Shown here: piece by piece, positions 33,635 to 42,757 of the stretch | Numbering within the stretch: position 1 is the first letter of the stretch | Layout of the letters: each line of letters begins with the position of its first letter | Source: Achromobacter kerstersii | GTDB taxonomy: Bacteria; Pseudomonadota; Gammaproteobacteria; Burkholderiales; Burkholderiaceae_B | Assembly (NCBI RefSeq): GCF_902859595.1 | Contig: NZ_CADIJQ010000010.1 | Coordinates: 1 to 64,000, forward strand | DNA length: 64,000 bases | Direction of reading: 5' to 3' | Notes under the pieces: model-generated | Database searches by the model: none | What the model was told of the DNA's origin: nothing | What the model saw: the letters and a program-made list of their open reading frames with translations, nothing else | Made by a program: the position numbers and the translations under genes

Positions 33635-34906
33635 TCACGCGATGCCCGCTTGCGCCAGCATGGCGCGCAGCAGGACGTTGCATCCTGCTTCCAGGTGATC
33701 GGGGCGAGCGTCCTCGATTTCGTTGTGGCTGATGCCGTCCTTGCACGGCACGAAGATCATCGCGGTAGGCGCTACGCGAGCCACATACACGGCGTCATGC
33801 CCCGCCCCGCTGACCACATCCATGGCCGACAAGGACAACGCGCGCGCGCCGTCCCGCACCGACTGCACCAGCGCGGGCGCAAACGGTTGCGGCGCAAAGT
33901 ACACCACCTGCTCGACGTCCGCCTTCACGCCCCGGTTGCCGGCCGCCGCCTGCACCGCCGCGCGCAAGGCGGCGTCCATGGCGGACAGCGTCACATCATC
34001 GGCCGCGCGCAAGTCCACCGTCAGGCGCACACGGCCGGGGATGACGTTGCGCGAATTGGGAAACACATCCATCCAGCCCACCGTGCCGCGCGCATCGGGC
34101 GCATGCGCCAACGCAATCTGGTTCACGGCCAGCACCAATTCCGAGGCAGCCAACAAGGCGTCGCGGCGCAGTGGCATCGGCGTGGGGCCGGCATGCGCTT
34201 CGACGCCCGTCAGCACCACGTCGTACCAGCGCTGCCCCAGCGCGCCGGTCACGACGCCGATCACGGTATCGGCCGCTTCCAGCACCGGGCCTTGCTCGAT
34301 GTGCGCTTCGAAATAGGCGCCCACTTCGTTCGGGTTGGACGGCGGCACGGCGGTCTTGCCGTCGTAGCCGATGGCGGTCAAGGCATCCTGCACGCTGACG
34401 CTCTCGCGGTCTTCTTGCGACAACGCATGCTCCAACGTGAACGCACCGGCGTACACGCCCGAGCCCATCATCACCGGCACAAAGCGCGACCCCTCTTCGT
34501 TGGTCCACACGGCCAGCTCCAGCGGCGCTTCGGTCTGGATGTTCTCGTCGTTCAGCGTGCGCAACACTTCGAGGCCTGCCAGCACGCCGTAGTTGCCGTC
34601 AAACTTGCCGCCGGTGGGCTGGGTGTCGATGTGGCTGCCGGTCATGATGGCGGGCAAATCGTTGTTGCGGCCCGCACGGCGCGCGAAGATATTACCGATG
34701 GCATCCACGCGCACTTCACAGCCGGCCTCGCGCACCCAGCGCACGAACAGATCGCGGCCCTGGCGGTCAAGCTCGGTCAGCGCCAGCCGGCACACGCCGC
34801 CTTTTTCCGTGCCGCCGATCGCGGCCAGATCCATCAAGGACTGCCACAACCGTGCGCCATCCACGCGCAGGTCGGCCAGCGTTTCAGGTGCGGGGGCAAG
34901 GCTCAT
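33635..34906 (-). CDS. Zn-dependent amidase, N-carbamoyl-L-amino acid hydrolase / allantoate amidohydrolase type
   Basis: A 423-residue M20F-like hydrolase. Metal and binding motifs: GSHIDTQPTGGKFDGNYG, NEEGSRF, EAHIEQGPVLE, and a C-terminal SGAGHDAVYVA with KDGISHNE. Relatives remove a carbamoyl group from N-carbamoyl amino acids or open allantoate and beta-ureidopropionate. The ATG at 34906 is used. Flanked by a dipeptide-type importer and an MFS carrier, it is likely part of a nitrogen-compound salvage route. Confidence 0.92.
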   Translation of the reverse strand: MSLAPAPETLADLRVDGARLWQSLMDLAAIGGTEKGGVCRLALTELDRQGRDLFVRWVREAGCEVRVDAIGNIFARRAGRNNDLPAIMTGSHIDTQPTGGKFDGNYGVLAGLEVLRTLNDENIQTEAPLELAVWTNEEGSRFVPVMMGSGVYAGAFTLEHALSQEDRESVSVQDALTAIGYDGKTAVPPSNPNEVGAYFEAHIEQGPVLEAADTVIGVVTGALGQRWYDVVLTGVEAHAGPTPMPLRRDALLAASELVLAVNQIALAHAPDARGTVGWMDVFPNSRNVIPGRVRLTVDLRAADDVTLSAMDAALRAAVQAAAGNRGVKADVEQVVYFAPQPFAPALVQSVRDGARALSLSAMDVVSGAGHDAVYVARVAPTAMIFVPCKDGISHNEIEDARPDHLEAGCNVLLRAMLAQAGIA

Positions 34907-34996
34907 GGGGACTCCTGGTGACAAGTCGGCCGCGACACCTCGCGGCAATGGTTCGCCCGATTCTGCGCTGTGTACCAGCCCGATGCAAACGCCGGC

Positions 34997-36352
34997 CTAC
35001 AAGGGATTCCCCTCACCCTCCTCGCGCGTCAGGCTCTGCCGATAGCTTCTGCAACCCGCCGCCAGCAGCACCACACACAGCACCGTCGCCCCGGCGATCA
35101 ACAGCGAAAGCGACTGCCCCACCGCACCGGGATTCTTGAACAAACGGTCAGTCAGCAAGGCCACCGCCGTCGTGCCCAGCCCCAGCCCGATCAGGTTCGA
35201 TATCAGCAGGAACAGCGCCGACACCTGCGCGCGAATCTGATTCGGCGGCAGGATCTGCATCGCTGCGGTAGACGTGGGCATGGGAAACGACGCAAAGAAC
35301 ATCGCGGGCAGCAAGAGCGCCACCGACACGCCCACGCTGTCCACCTGTGTGAACGCCACCGCCGGCAACGCCATGCCCACGGCGCCGATCACGCCTGCGC
35401 GCAGCGGCGCATCGCGGTAGCCGCGCTTGGCCAGCGCATCCATCAGCCAGCCGCCGCAGAACACGCCCGCGGTGTTGGCCACCAGCACCACCACGCCCAG
35501 CATGTACCCCACGTCCACGGGCGACATGCCGAACTTGCGCATGTAGAAGGCGGGCGTCCAGCCCAGCAGCGCAAACAGCACCATGGCGTAAAACGAAAAG
35601 CCCAGGTAGTGGCAAAAGAAGGTGCGGCGGTGGCGGCCCAGGAAACGGAAGGTGTCGCGGATGGTTGGTTTTTTTGCCTGGCCATCGGCGCTGCGGCGCA
35701 GGCCCAGCCGTTGCGGGTCACGCACCGTCAACAGAATCAGCAATGCCACCAGCAAGCCCGGCAGCCCCACGATGAAGAACGTCACCTGCCAGGGCCGCAT
35801 CGCACCTATCCACGGCACCACCACGCTGTCTACGCTCTTGAGCAGATTGATGACGTAGCCGCCAATCAAAAACGCCATGCCGCCGCCGATGAACGAGCCG
35901 ATCGAATAGATGCCCACGGCGCGGCCCAGCTTGTCGCGCGGGAACATGTCGCTAAGCATGGAATAGGTGGCGGGCGACAGCGCGGCCTCGCCCACGCCCA
36001 CGCCAATGCGCGCCAGGAACATGTGCGCAAAGTTGCGCGACAGGCCACAGGCGGCCGTCGCCAGGCTCCAGAACGCCACGCCTATCGCGATGATCTTCGG
36101 GCGCGAATAGCGGTCGGCCAGCAAGGCGATGGGGATGCCCATCACGGCGTAGAACAAGGAAAACGCCAAGCCGTGCAACAAGCTGAACTGCGTGTCTGAC
36201 AGCTGAAGATCGTGCTTGATCGGTTCGATCATCAGCGCCAGGATCTGTCTGTCGACGAAGGAAAATATGTACGCTAGCATGCATATCACGACGACGTACC
36301 ACTCGTAGGCGTAGCTTCGTTTCGTCACTTGCGGCAGCGTGGCGTCAGTCAT
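34997..36352 (-). CDS. MFS transporter (spinster/ACS-like)
   Basis: A 451-residue carrier with about twelve membrane segments. Loop motif FSFVDRQILALMIEPIK in segment 1 and LADRYSRPKIIAIG between 2 and 3 are typical of the spinster-like / anion-symporter group. It is divergent from an AraC regulator at 36447 (94-bp gap) that probably controls it, and sits 90 bp upstream of the amidase on the same strand. The substrate is unknown. Confidence 0.92.
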   Translation of the reverse strand: MTDATLPQVTKRSYAYEWYVVVICMLAYIFSFVDRQILALMIEPIKHDLQLSDTQFSLLHGLAFSLFYAVMGIPIALLADRYSRPKIIAIGVAFWSLATAACGLSRNFAHMFLARIGVGVGEAALSPATYSMLSDMFPRDKLGRAVGIYSIGSFIGGGMAFLIGGYVINLLKSVDSVVVPWIGAMRPWQVTFFIVGLPGLLVALLILLTVRDPQRLGLRRSADGQAKKPTIRDTFRFLGRHRRTFFCHYLGFSFYAMVLFALLGWTPAFYMRKFGMSPVDVGYMLGVVVLVANTAGVFCGGWLMDALAKRGYRDAPLRAGVIGAVGMALPAVAFTQVDSVGVSVALLLPAMFFASFPMPTSTAAMQILPPNQIRAQVSALFLLISNLIGLGLGTTAVALLTDRLFKNPGAVGQSLSLLIAGATVLCVVLLAAGCRSYRQSLTREEGEGNPL

Positions 36353-36446
36353 TTTTTTCCCTGGTAGTTGTCCGTCTTTTGTAGGTCTTTGCGCAGCCAG
36401 GCTCTATACGCCGGACGCAACGACTGTTCCCACCGCGCAGGAAAGC

Positions 36447-37430
36447 ATGTTCAACGACACCTATCCGCTGAACCGCCATTGCTTGCTGAACTCGGGCAAC
36501 GCCGCCGAGGTCAAGGATCAGGTCAGCCAACACCTGTGGTCACATCGCATGTGCGTCGCCCAGGGAAAACCCTTGCAGTCGCGTCTGTACGGCGTGTTCT
36601 TCGGCAACGCGGCGCTGTTCGATCTGCACTACGGCGCCGAAGTTGAAATTGACGCCGGCGACATCGCCAGCTACTACCTGATCCGCATCACGCTGCAAGG
36701 CTCGGGCCTTGTCACGCTGGGCAAGCGCAGCGCGTTGATGCAGGCGGGCAGCCTGACGATTTCGTCGCCATCCGAGCCCAGCGTGATCAGCATCGGCCGC
36801 GACTGCCGCAACCTGATCCTGCGTGTCGAACGCCAGGCGCTTGAGCACCAACTGCAACGCCTGCTTGACCGCCCCATCAAGCAGGCGCTGGTGTTTGATC
36901 TTGAAGTGGATGCCGACGCGCCGGGCCTGGCCGCCGTGCGCGAAACGCTGGACTATCTTTGCCGGCTGTACCAGCACCCCGCCATCGACGGCGTCACGCA
37001 GACGCTGGCAGCAGGGTTTTCCGATTACTTGCTGGCCTTGCTGCTGACCCAACTGCCTCATAACTATTCCGAGTCGCTGCGCGCCCAGCGCGGCCAGCCC
37101 CTGCCGCAGCATGTGCGGCGCGCGCGGGAATACATCGAGCACCATCTTGACGAGGCCATCTCGCTGGCGGATCTGGCCGCGCACTGCGGCGTATCGATCC
37201 GCACCTTGCAGAACGGATTCACCCAGTTCTTGAAGCAAAGCCCCAGCGACTATGTGCGCAACCAACGCCTGACGCTGGTGCATGCGGCGCTGGAAGCGGC
37301 GCGCGCGGGCGACAACGTCACCGACATTCTGCTGCGCCACGGCGTCACCAGCTTCGGGCATTTCGCAACCCATTACCGCAAGCGTTACGGCTGCCTGCCG
37401 TCGGATACCTTGCGCCAGCACAGGCCCTAG
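36447..37430 (+). CDS. AraC-family regulator
   Basis: A 327-residue regulator: an N-terminal AraC_binding_2-type domain (about 1-210, FGNAALFDLHYGAEVEIDAG) and a C-terminal double HTH (AREYIEHHLDEAISLADLAA to GHFATHYRKRYGCLPSD). Start 36447 has AGGAAAG upstream. It is divergent from the MFS gene and upstream of the opine-type dehydrogenase, so it may control one or both. Confidence 0.92.
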   Translation: MFNDTYPLNRHCLLNSGNAAEVKDQVSQHLWSHRMCVAQGKPLQSRLYGVFFGNAALFDLHYGAEVEIDAGDIASYYLIRITLQGSGLVTLGKRSALMQAGSLTISSPSEPSVISIGRDCRNLILRVERQALEHQLQRLLDRPIKQALVFDLEVDADAPGLAAVRETLDYLCRLYQHPAIDGVTQTLAAGFSDYLLALLLTQLPHNYSESLRAQRGQPLPQHVRRAREYIEHHLDEAISLADLAAHCGVSIRTLQNGFTQFLKQSPSDYVRNQRLTLVHAALEAARAGDNVTDILLRHGVTSFGHFATHYRKRYGCLPSDTLRQHRP

Positions 37431-37444
37431 GCGTCAGCGCTGGC

Positions 37445-37586
37445 GGCCTTGGCTGCGCTGTCGGCCTTGGCTGCGCTGTCGGCCTTGGCTGCGCTGTCGG
37501 CCCTGGTTGCGCTGACCGGCCTGCGTGGCTCGGCTTGCGCGGCCCGGCCTGCGCGGCTCGGCCTGCGCGGCCCGGCCTGCGCGGCC
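37445..37586. repeat. Two abutting tandem arrays, 18 bp and 14 bp
   Basis: Three identical 18-bp units GGCCTTGGCTGCGCTGTC (37445, 37463, 37481) and one diverged copy (37499) are followed without gap by five 14-bp units of CGGCCTGCGCGGCY (37517, 37531, 37545, 37559, 37573). The stop context of the AraC gene (GGCCCTAGGC... GCGCTG) resembles the first unit. Confidence 0.85.
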
Positions 37587-37688
37587 CGACCATTCCCTTG
37601 CCGGATTGGAATGGCGCTTGCGCGTTTGGCGCAGCGCCGCGTGGCGCCCCGCCGCTAGGATCAAGGCTCCATCGAAGGAGCTTTGATC

Positions 37689-38786
37689 ATGCGAATCAGC
37701 GTAATAGGCGGCGGCCACGGCTGCTACGCGGCGGCGGCCGAACTGGCGGAACGGGGGCACGAGGTGCGCTGGTGGCGCCGCGACACTGCCGCGTTCCAGG
37801 GCTTGCAAGACGCGGGCGCGCTGACCGTCACCGACTATCGCGGCACGCGCCAAGTGCCGCTGGGCAAGGGGCCAGGCCAACTGGAACTGAGCGCCTCGCT
37901 GCCCGACGCAGTGGCCGACGCGCAAGTGTTGGTCGTCCCCCTGCCCTCGACCACGCACGACGCGCTGGCGCCGGCATTGGCGCCGCTGTTGCAAGACGGG
38001 CAGGTGGTGTTCCTGCCGCCCGGCACATTCGGCAGCTACGTCTTTGCGCGCGCCCAGAAAGACGCCGGCAACACCGCGCGCGTGGCCTATGCAGAAACCG
38101 GCACCCTGCCCTATCTGGCGCGCAAGCACGGGAACACGGTCGTGATCAGCGGCTACGCCACGCGGCTGCCCACGGGCGTATTCCCCAGCCGCTTGTCGGA
38201 CGAAGCATTGGCGCGGCTGAAGCAGGCTTACCCCAGCATCGAACCCATTGAAGACGGCCTGTCGGGCGCGCTGATGAACGCTGGCCCCATCATCCACCCG
38301 CCGCTCATCATGATGAACGCCGGGCCGTTGGAGCACTTCGACAAGTGGGACATCCACAACGAAGGCACGCAAGCTTCCATCCGCCGCGTGACTGACGCGC
38401 TGGACGCCGAACGCATCGCCATCCGTGTCGCGCTGGGCTACGCCGCGCCGCACTTCCCGCTGGCCGACCATTACGCCAGCGAGGGCGACGAATGGATGTA
38501 CGGCCGCGGCGCGCACGGCAAGCTCACAGACAGCGGCGACTGGCGGGAAACCATCAACCTGCACACGCATCGCTACATGCTGGAAGACACGCGGCTGGGC
38601 CTGTCTTTCCTGGTGTCGATGGGCCGTTGGGCGGGCGTGCCAACCCCGGTTGCACAGGGGCTGCTAAGCGTTGCCAGCGCCATCACCGGCCGCGACCTGT
38701 ACGCCGAAGGCCGCACGCTGGAACGCCTGGGGTTGGACCGCCTGTCGCGCCGCGGCATGGCCGAACTGCTGGCGCAAGGATGCTGA
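37689..38786 (+). CDS. NAD/NADP octopine/nopaline-type dehydrogenase
   Basis: A 365-residue opine-dehydrogenase family enzyme. Rossmann motif VIGGGHGCYA (5-14); the C-terminal substrate domain begins near residue 190 with MNAGPIIHPPLIMMNAG, including the family's catalytic-type His. Start 37689 has AAGGAG upstream. Such enzymes reductively join an amino acid and a keto acid, or the reverse. It is followed after two bases by a 3-hydroxyacyl-CoA-type dehydrogenase, a frequent pairing in this group of bacteria that suggests a shared oxidation pathway. Confidence 0.9.
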   Translation: MRISVIGGGHGCYAAAAELAERGHEVRWWRRDTAAFQGLQDAGALTVTDYRGTRQVPLGKGPGQLELSASLPDAVADAQVLVVPLPSTTHDALAPALAPLLQDGQVVFLPPGTFGSYVFARAQKDAGNTARVAYAETGTLPYLARKHGNTVVISGYATRLPTGVFPSRLSDEALARLKQAYPSIEPIEDGLSGALMNAGPIIHPPLIMMNAGPLEHFDKWDIHNEGTQASIRRVTDALDAERIAIRVALGYAAPHFPLADHYASEGDEWMYGRGAHGKLTDSGDWRETINLHTHRYMLEDTRLGLSFLVSMGRWAGVPTPVAQGLLSVASAITGRDLYAEGRTLERLGLDRLSRRGMAELLAQGC

Positions 38787-38788
38787 AC

Positions 38789-39799
38789 ATGGACGACAGA
38801 ATCTGCGTGGTCGGCGCGGGCCGCATGGGCGAAGGCATTGCGTTGTCGTATGTGCACGCGGGGCGGGACGTGACGCTGATCGACATCAAGCCCCGCAGCC
38901 CGACCGAGCAAACCGAGCACGACGCGCGCGTGCTGGCCAACCTGCAACGCGAACTGGCCACGATGACGCGGCTGGGCCTGCTGGATGCCGCCCAAGCTGG
39001 CCTCGCCATGCGCCGCGTGCGCCTGTGCGGGCGCGATAGCGCGGCGGCTGACCTGCATGGGGCACGCATCGTCTTTGAAGCCGTGCCCGAACGGCTGGAC
39101 GCCAAGCGCGATGCCTTCCTGTGGCTTGCGCAAGCCTGCGCGCCTGACACCGTCATCGCCTCCACCACATCCACCTTTCTGGTGACCGAACTGGCGGAAC
39201 TCGTGGCAGGCCCGGAACGATTCCTGAACGCGCATTGGTTGAACCCCGCGCACCTGATCCCGCTGGTCGAAGTGAGCCGTGGCCCGAAGACCAGCAACGA
39301 CGCGCTTCAACGCCTGCTGAACGTCTTGCGGCAAGCCGGCAAGGTGCCTGTGCAATGCGCCCCTGCGGCGGGCTACATCGTGCCGCGCATTCAGGCCTTG
39401 GCGATGAACGAAGCCGCCCGCATGGTCGAGGAAGGCGTGGCCAGCGCCGAAGATATCGACACCGCCGTGCGGCTGGGTTTCGGCCTGCGCTTCTCGGTGC
39501 TGGGCCTGCTGGAATTCATTGATTGGGGCGGCGGCGACATCCTCTACTACGCCTCGCGCTACCTGTCCGCCGAAATCGGCCCGCGCTTCGCCGCGCCCGA
39601 CGTCATTGCCCGCAACATGGAACAAGGGCGTAACGGGCTGCGCGATGGCCAGGGCTTTTACGACTACGTCGGGGTGGACGTGGACGCCTACAAGCTGAAA
39701 CGCCTGGGCGAATTGTGCAAACGGCTGGAGGTGATGGGACTGCTGCCGCGCTTTGATGCGGCGAAGGCTGCCGCCGGTTCGAACCGGACCGGCAGTTAG
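38789..39799 (+). CDS. 3-hydroxyacyl-CoA / carnitine-type dehydrogenase
   Basis: A 336-residue NAD-dependent dehydrogenase: Rossmann motif VVGAGRMGEG (6-15), catalytic HWLNPAHLIPLVEV and C-terminal domain FVPRI-like YIVPRIQALAMNEA. The closest groups are 3-hydroxybutyryl-CoA and L-carnitine 3-dehydrogenase. The ATG at 38789 is preferred (AAGGA eight bases upstream) over the overlapping ATG at 38780. The TAG stop is inside the first units of a 26-unit 7-bp array. Confidence 0.88.
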   Translation: MDDRICVVGAGRMGEGIALSYVHAGRDVTLIDIKPRSPTEQTEHDARVLANLQRELATMTRLGLLDAAQAGLAMRRVRLCGRDSAAADLHGARIVFEAVPERLDAKRDAFLWLAQACAPDTVIASTTSTFLVTELAELVAGPERFLNAHWLNPAHLIPLVEVSRGPKTSNDALQRLLNVLRQAGKVPVQCAPAAGYIVPRIQALAMNEAARMVEEGVASAEDIDTAVRLGFGLRFSVLGLLEFIDWGGGDILYYASRYLSAEIGPRFAAPDVIARNMEQGRNGLRDGQGFYDYVGVDVDAYKLKRLGELCKRLEVMGLLPRFDAAKAAAGSNRTGS

Positions 39800-39973
39800 C
39801 GGTTAGCGGTTAGCGGTTAGCGGTTAGCGGTTAGCGGTTGGCGGTTCGCGGTTAGCGGTTGGCGAATCGCGGATCGCAGTTCGCGGTTCGCGGTTCGCAG
39901 GTCGCGGTTCGCAGGTGGCAGGTCGCAGGTCGCAGGTCGCAGTTTGCAGTTCGCGGACGGCGCTTAGCGGATC
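39792..39973. repeat. 7-bp tandem array, 26 units, bridging two stop codons
   Basis: Twenty-six consecutive 7-bp units in perfect phase, consensus GCGGTTA drifting through GCGGTTC to GCAGGTC and back. The first unit (39792-39798) covers the end of the upstream gene and its TAG; the last two (39960, 39967) cover the TAA of the convergent beta-lactamase gene and its final codons. No indel breaks the phase. Confidence 0.92.
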
Positions 39974-41124
39974 AATTCCTCCAGAATCTGATACGCCAGC
40001 CGCACACGCGCTTCGTTCGGATAGTTCTTGTTGGCCAGAATCACGACCCCGACCTTTCTGGCCGGCACGAACGCCACGTAACCGCCGAAACCGTTGGTCG
40101 ACCCCGTCTTGTTGATCCACACATCATCGCGCGGCGCGGACGGCGGCGTCAGTGCGGTGACCGGGTGGCTCTGGCTGTTCAGCGTCCCCGCGTTGGCCGC
40201 CAGCAGCGCGTCCAGCGTGGCGGGATACGCCAATTGCTCCCACGCCAAGTCTTGCGTCATGTCGCCCACGCGGTAGTACCCGACATGCGTCTGGCGAATC
40301 GCGCGATGAATGGCATCATTGCCCGCGGCGTTCATGTTCGCATCCACAAAGCGGATCAAGTCACGCGCGCTCGTCTTCACGCCATACGCCTCGGCCGCCA
40401 GCACGCCCGGGTTCACGCGCACGGGCGCATCCTGCTTGTTGTAGCCCTGCGCATAATCGCCCATCTTCGCCGCCGGCACGTCGATGTAGGTGTGCGACAA
40501 GCCCAGCAACGGAAACAGCGTCTTTTCCATGGCCTGCGTGAACGGCTGATCCAGGCTTTTGGCCGCCACCACGCCCAACATGCCGATGCTGGGATTCGCA
40601 TAAGTCCGGTAGGTGCCTGCGGCGTACTGCGGGGTCCAGGCTTTCAAGTAATCCATCAACTGCGCGTCATTGCGCACCGCGTCCGGCACCTGCAACGGAA
40701 AGCCGCCACCCGTGTGCGTACCCAGATGAATCAGGTTCAGTTTGGCGAATGCCGAGCCCTGCAACGCGGGAACGAAACGCGCCGGGCTATCGCCCAGCGA
40801 CAGCTTGCCCAGCGCTTCTGCGTAGGTGGCCAAGGTCGCCGTGTAGGTCTTGCTGATCGAGCCCACTTCAAACAACGTGTCGGGGCTGACCTTCGCCTTT
40901 GTCTGACGCGACGCCACGCCGTACTGGTGAAATTCGTGGCGGCCGTCGCGGGTAATGGCAATCACCAGGCCCGGCACGTCGTGTTCCTGCATCAGCGCCT
41001 GCGCTGCGGCATCGATCTTTTGGTCGGTCTCGGAGGGCGCCGCCATCGCGGGCGGCACAGACGCCATCGATGAAAAAACGGCCAATGCCAACAACATCGT
41101 GCGTCGCATCGCGGGAAAGCTCAT
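39964..41124 (-). CDS. ampC: Class C beta-lactamase (AmpC-type)
   Basis: A 386-residue periplasmic serine beta-lactamase with a signal peptide ending near residue 28 (PPAMAAPS). All three class C motifs are present: SISK (89-92, Ser89 nucleophile), YAN in TYANPSIG, and KTG in NKTGSTNGFGG. Length and motif spacing are normal, so it is probably active. AGGACG precedes the start. There is no ampR-type regulator next to it; the divergent neighbour is a riboswitch-led dehydrogenase. The substrate range cannot be read from sequence. Confidence 0.93.
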   Translation of the reverse strand: MSFPAMRRTMLLALAVFSSMASVPPAMAAPSETDQKIDAAAQALMQEHDVPGLVIAITRDGRHEFHQYGVASRQTKAKVSPDTLFEVGSISKTYTATLATYAEALGKLSLGDSPARFVPALQGSAFAKLNLIHLGTHTGGGFPLQVPDAVRNDAQLMDYLKAWTPQYAAGTYRTYANPSIGMLGVVAAKSLDQPFTQAMEKTLFPLLGLSHTYIDVPAAKMGDYAQGYNKQDAPVRVNPGVLAAEAYGVKTSARDLIRFVDANMNAAGNDAIHRAIRQTHVGYYRVGDMTQDLAWEQLAYPATLDALLAANAGTLNSQSHPVTALTPPSAPRDDVWINKTGSTNGFGGYVAFVPARKVGVVILANKNYPNEARVRLAYQILEELIR

Positions 41125-41244
41125 TCTTTTCGTCCTATTTTGATCAGGCAGCTACGCTGCGCCGCCGGCAACATAGTACTAACCCTGAATCAAATGCGAC
41201 AGAAACTTGGCTATTCTCTACTCCGTCGTTTTAAAACCGCGTAG

Positions 41245-41413
41245 AAGAGACTGGCCCTTGCGGCCAGCGCCGACGGAGCAACCGCCCCGGAAACTCTCAG
41301 GCAACAGGACTGCGCGAGTCTAGACAATCTGGAGAGAGGCGCCGTGCGCGCCCACCGAAGGGGAACCCGCCGCCGTCAGCGCTGCGGGTGAAGCTCTCAG
41401 GTACAGAGACAGA
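41245..41413 (+). promoter_or_regulatory. Tandem glycine riboswitch
   Basis: Two consecutive glycine aptamers. The first shows GCGCCGACGGAGCAACC and GGAAACTCTCAGGCAACAGG (to about 41318); a short linker follows; the second opens GGAGAGAGGCGCC at about 41331, has CACCGAAGGGGAACCCGCC and ends AGCTCTCAGGTACAGAGACAG with GATGGGG at 41412-41418. These are the highly conserved core bases of the class. It lies 45-50 bp upstream of the dehydrogenase start and is likely to switch it on when glycine is abundant. Confidence 0.95.
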
Positions 41414-41462
41414 TGGGGTGCTGCGGCCTAGATGGGCCGCTGCCACACCGTCTGGAGCCATC

Positions 41463-42692
41463 ATGCCCCGCATCGCCATCATTGGCGCCGGTATCACCGG
41501 CGTCACGTCCGCCTATGCCTTGTCCAAACTGGGTTACGACGTCACCGTCTACGACCGCCAGCGCTACCCCGCCATGGAAACGTCCTACGCCAACGGCGGG
41601 CAGCTATCGGCCAGCAACGCCGAAGTCTGGAACAGCACCGCCACCATCCTGAAAGGACTGCGCTGGATGTTGCGCAAGAACGCCCCGCTGCTGCTCAACC
41701 CCAAGTTCAGCTGGCACAAGTATTCGTGGCTGGCGCAGTTCATGGCGCAAATCCCGAACTACCGCGACAACACCATCGCCACCACCCGCCTGGCCATCGA
41801 GGCGCGCCAACACCTGTTCGACATGGCCGACGCAGAAGGTATTGATTTCGACCTGGAACGCCGGGGCATCCTGCACATCTATCACGACGCCGCCAGTTTC
41901 GACACCGCGCGCCGTTCGAATGCATTGCTGGAAGCGGGCGGGCTTGAACGCTACGCGGTGTCCAGCAGCGAAGCGCGAGACATCGAACCCACCCTGCAAA
42001 CCGGTTGCTACGGCGGCTTCTACACGCCATCCGACGCCACCGGCGACATCCACAAATTCACGCGCGGCCTGGCCGCCGCCTGCGAACGCCGGGGCGTCAC
42101 CTTCGTGCAAGACGCCGACATCGACAACATCAGCCGCGACAGCCGGCCGTACGTGCTCGACATCCTGCGCAACGGCGGCACACAACGCGAACAACACGAA
42201 GCCCACGCCATCGTCGTCTGCGCGGGCGCCGCCAGCCGCAAATTCGCCCAGCAACTGGGTGATTCGCTGAACATCTATCCGGTCAAGGGCTATTCCATCA
42301 GCGTCCACCTGGACGACGCAGAAAGCCAGGCCGCCGCGCCGCGCGTCAGCCTGCTGGACGAAGCCGCAAAAATCGTCACCAGCCGCCTGGGCGACCGCTT
42401 CCGCGTGGCCGGCACGGCGGAATTCAACGGCTTCAACATGGACATCCGCGCCGAACGCGTCCAACCCCTGATCGACTGGACCCGCAAGCACTTCCCCAAC
42501 GTGAAGACGTCCCGCGTGGTGCCCTGGTGCGGCCTGCGCCCCATGACCCCCAACATGATGCCGCGCGTCGGCCCCGGCAAACGGCCCGGCGTGTTCTACA
42601 ACACCGGACACGGGCATTTGGGGTGGACGCTGTCGGCAGCAACGGCGCAGATGCTGGCGGCGAGCGTGGGGCGTGCGCTGCCGGTGGGGTGA
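41463..42692 (+). CDS. dadA: FAD-dependent D-amino-acid dehydrogenase (DadA family)
   Basis: A 409-residue DAO-type flavoenzyme. The FAD motif is GAGITGVTSAY (8-18), followed by ETSYANGGQLSASNAEVW as in DadA, and a C-terminal GLRPMTPNMMPRVGPG. DadA oxidises D-amino acids to keto acids and ammonia, feeding electrons to the membrane chain; glycine-oxidising relatives share the fold. Control by a glycine riboswitch suggests glycine or a derived D-amino acid is the substrate. A terminator at 42758 follows, so this is a one-gene unit. Confidence 0.92.
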   Translation: MPRIAIIGAGITGVTSAYALSKLGYDVTVYDRQRYPAMETSYANGGQLSASNAEVWNSTATILKGLRWMLRKNAPLLLNPKFSWHKYSWLAQFMAQIPNYRDNTIATTRLAIEARQHLFDMADAEGIDFDLERRGILHIYHDAASFDTARRSNALLEAGGLERYAVSSSEARDIEPTLQTGCYGGFYTPSDATGDIHKFTRGLAAACERRGVTFVQDADIDNISRDSRPYVLDILRNGGTQREQHEAHAIVVCAGAASRKFAQQLGDSLNIYPVKGYSISVHLDDAESQAAAPRVSLLDEAAKIVTSRLGDRFRVAGTAEFNGFNMDIRAERVQPLIDWTRKHFPNVKTSRVVPWCGLRPMTPNMMPRVGPGKRPGVFYNTGHGHLGWTLSAATAQMLAASVGRALPVG

Positions 42693-42757
42693 GGAAGGGG
42701 GGATTGCGGTAAGCCGAGAAGCGCAGAGGACAAGATCGTTGCGCTTCGCACGATGGG

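Noticed and set aside
33283-33732. Small plus-strand gene in the ABC-operon leader
   Set aside because: No ribosome-binding site, and composition follows the repeat; nothing recognisable.
33650-34921. Long plus-strand frame over the amidase gene
   Set aside because: Antisense shadow; the minus-strand frame has all metal-binding motifs of the amidase family.
39792-39973. CRISPR array
   Set aside because: Units are 7 bp without spacers and no cas genes are present; the same argument applies to the other tandem arrays.
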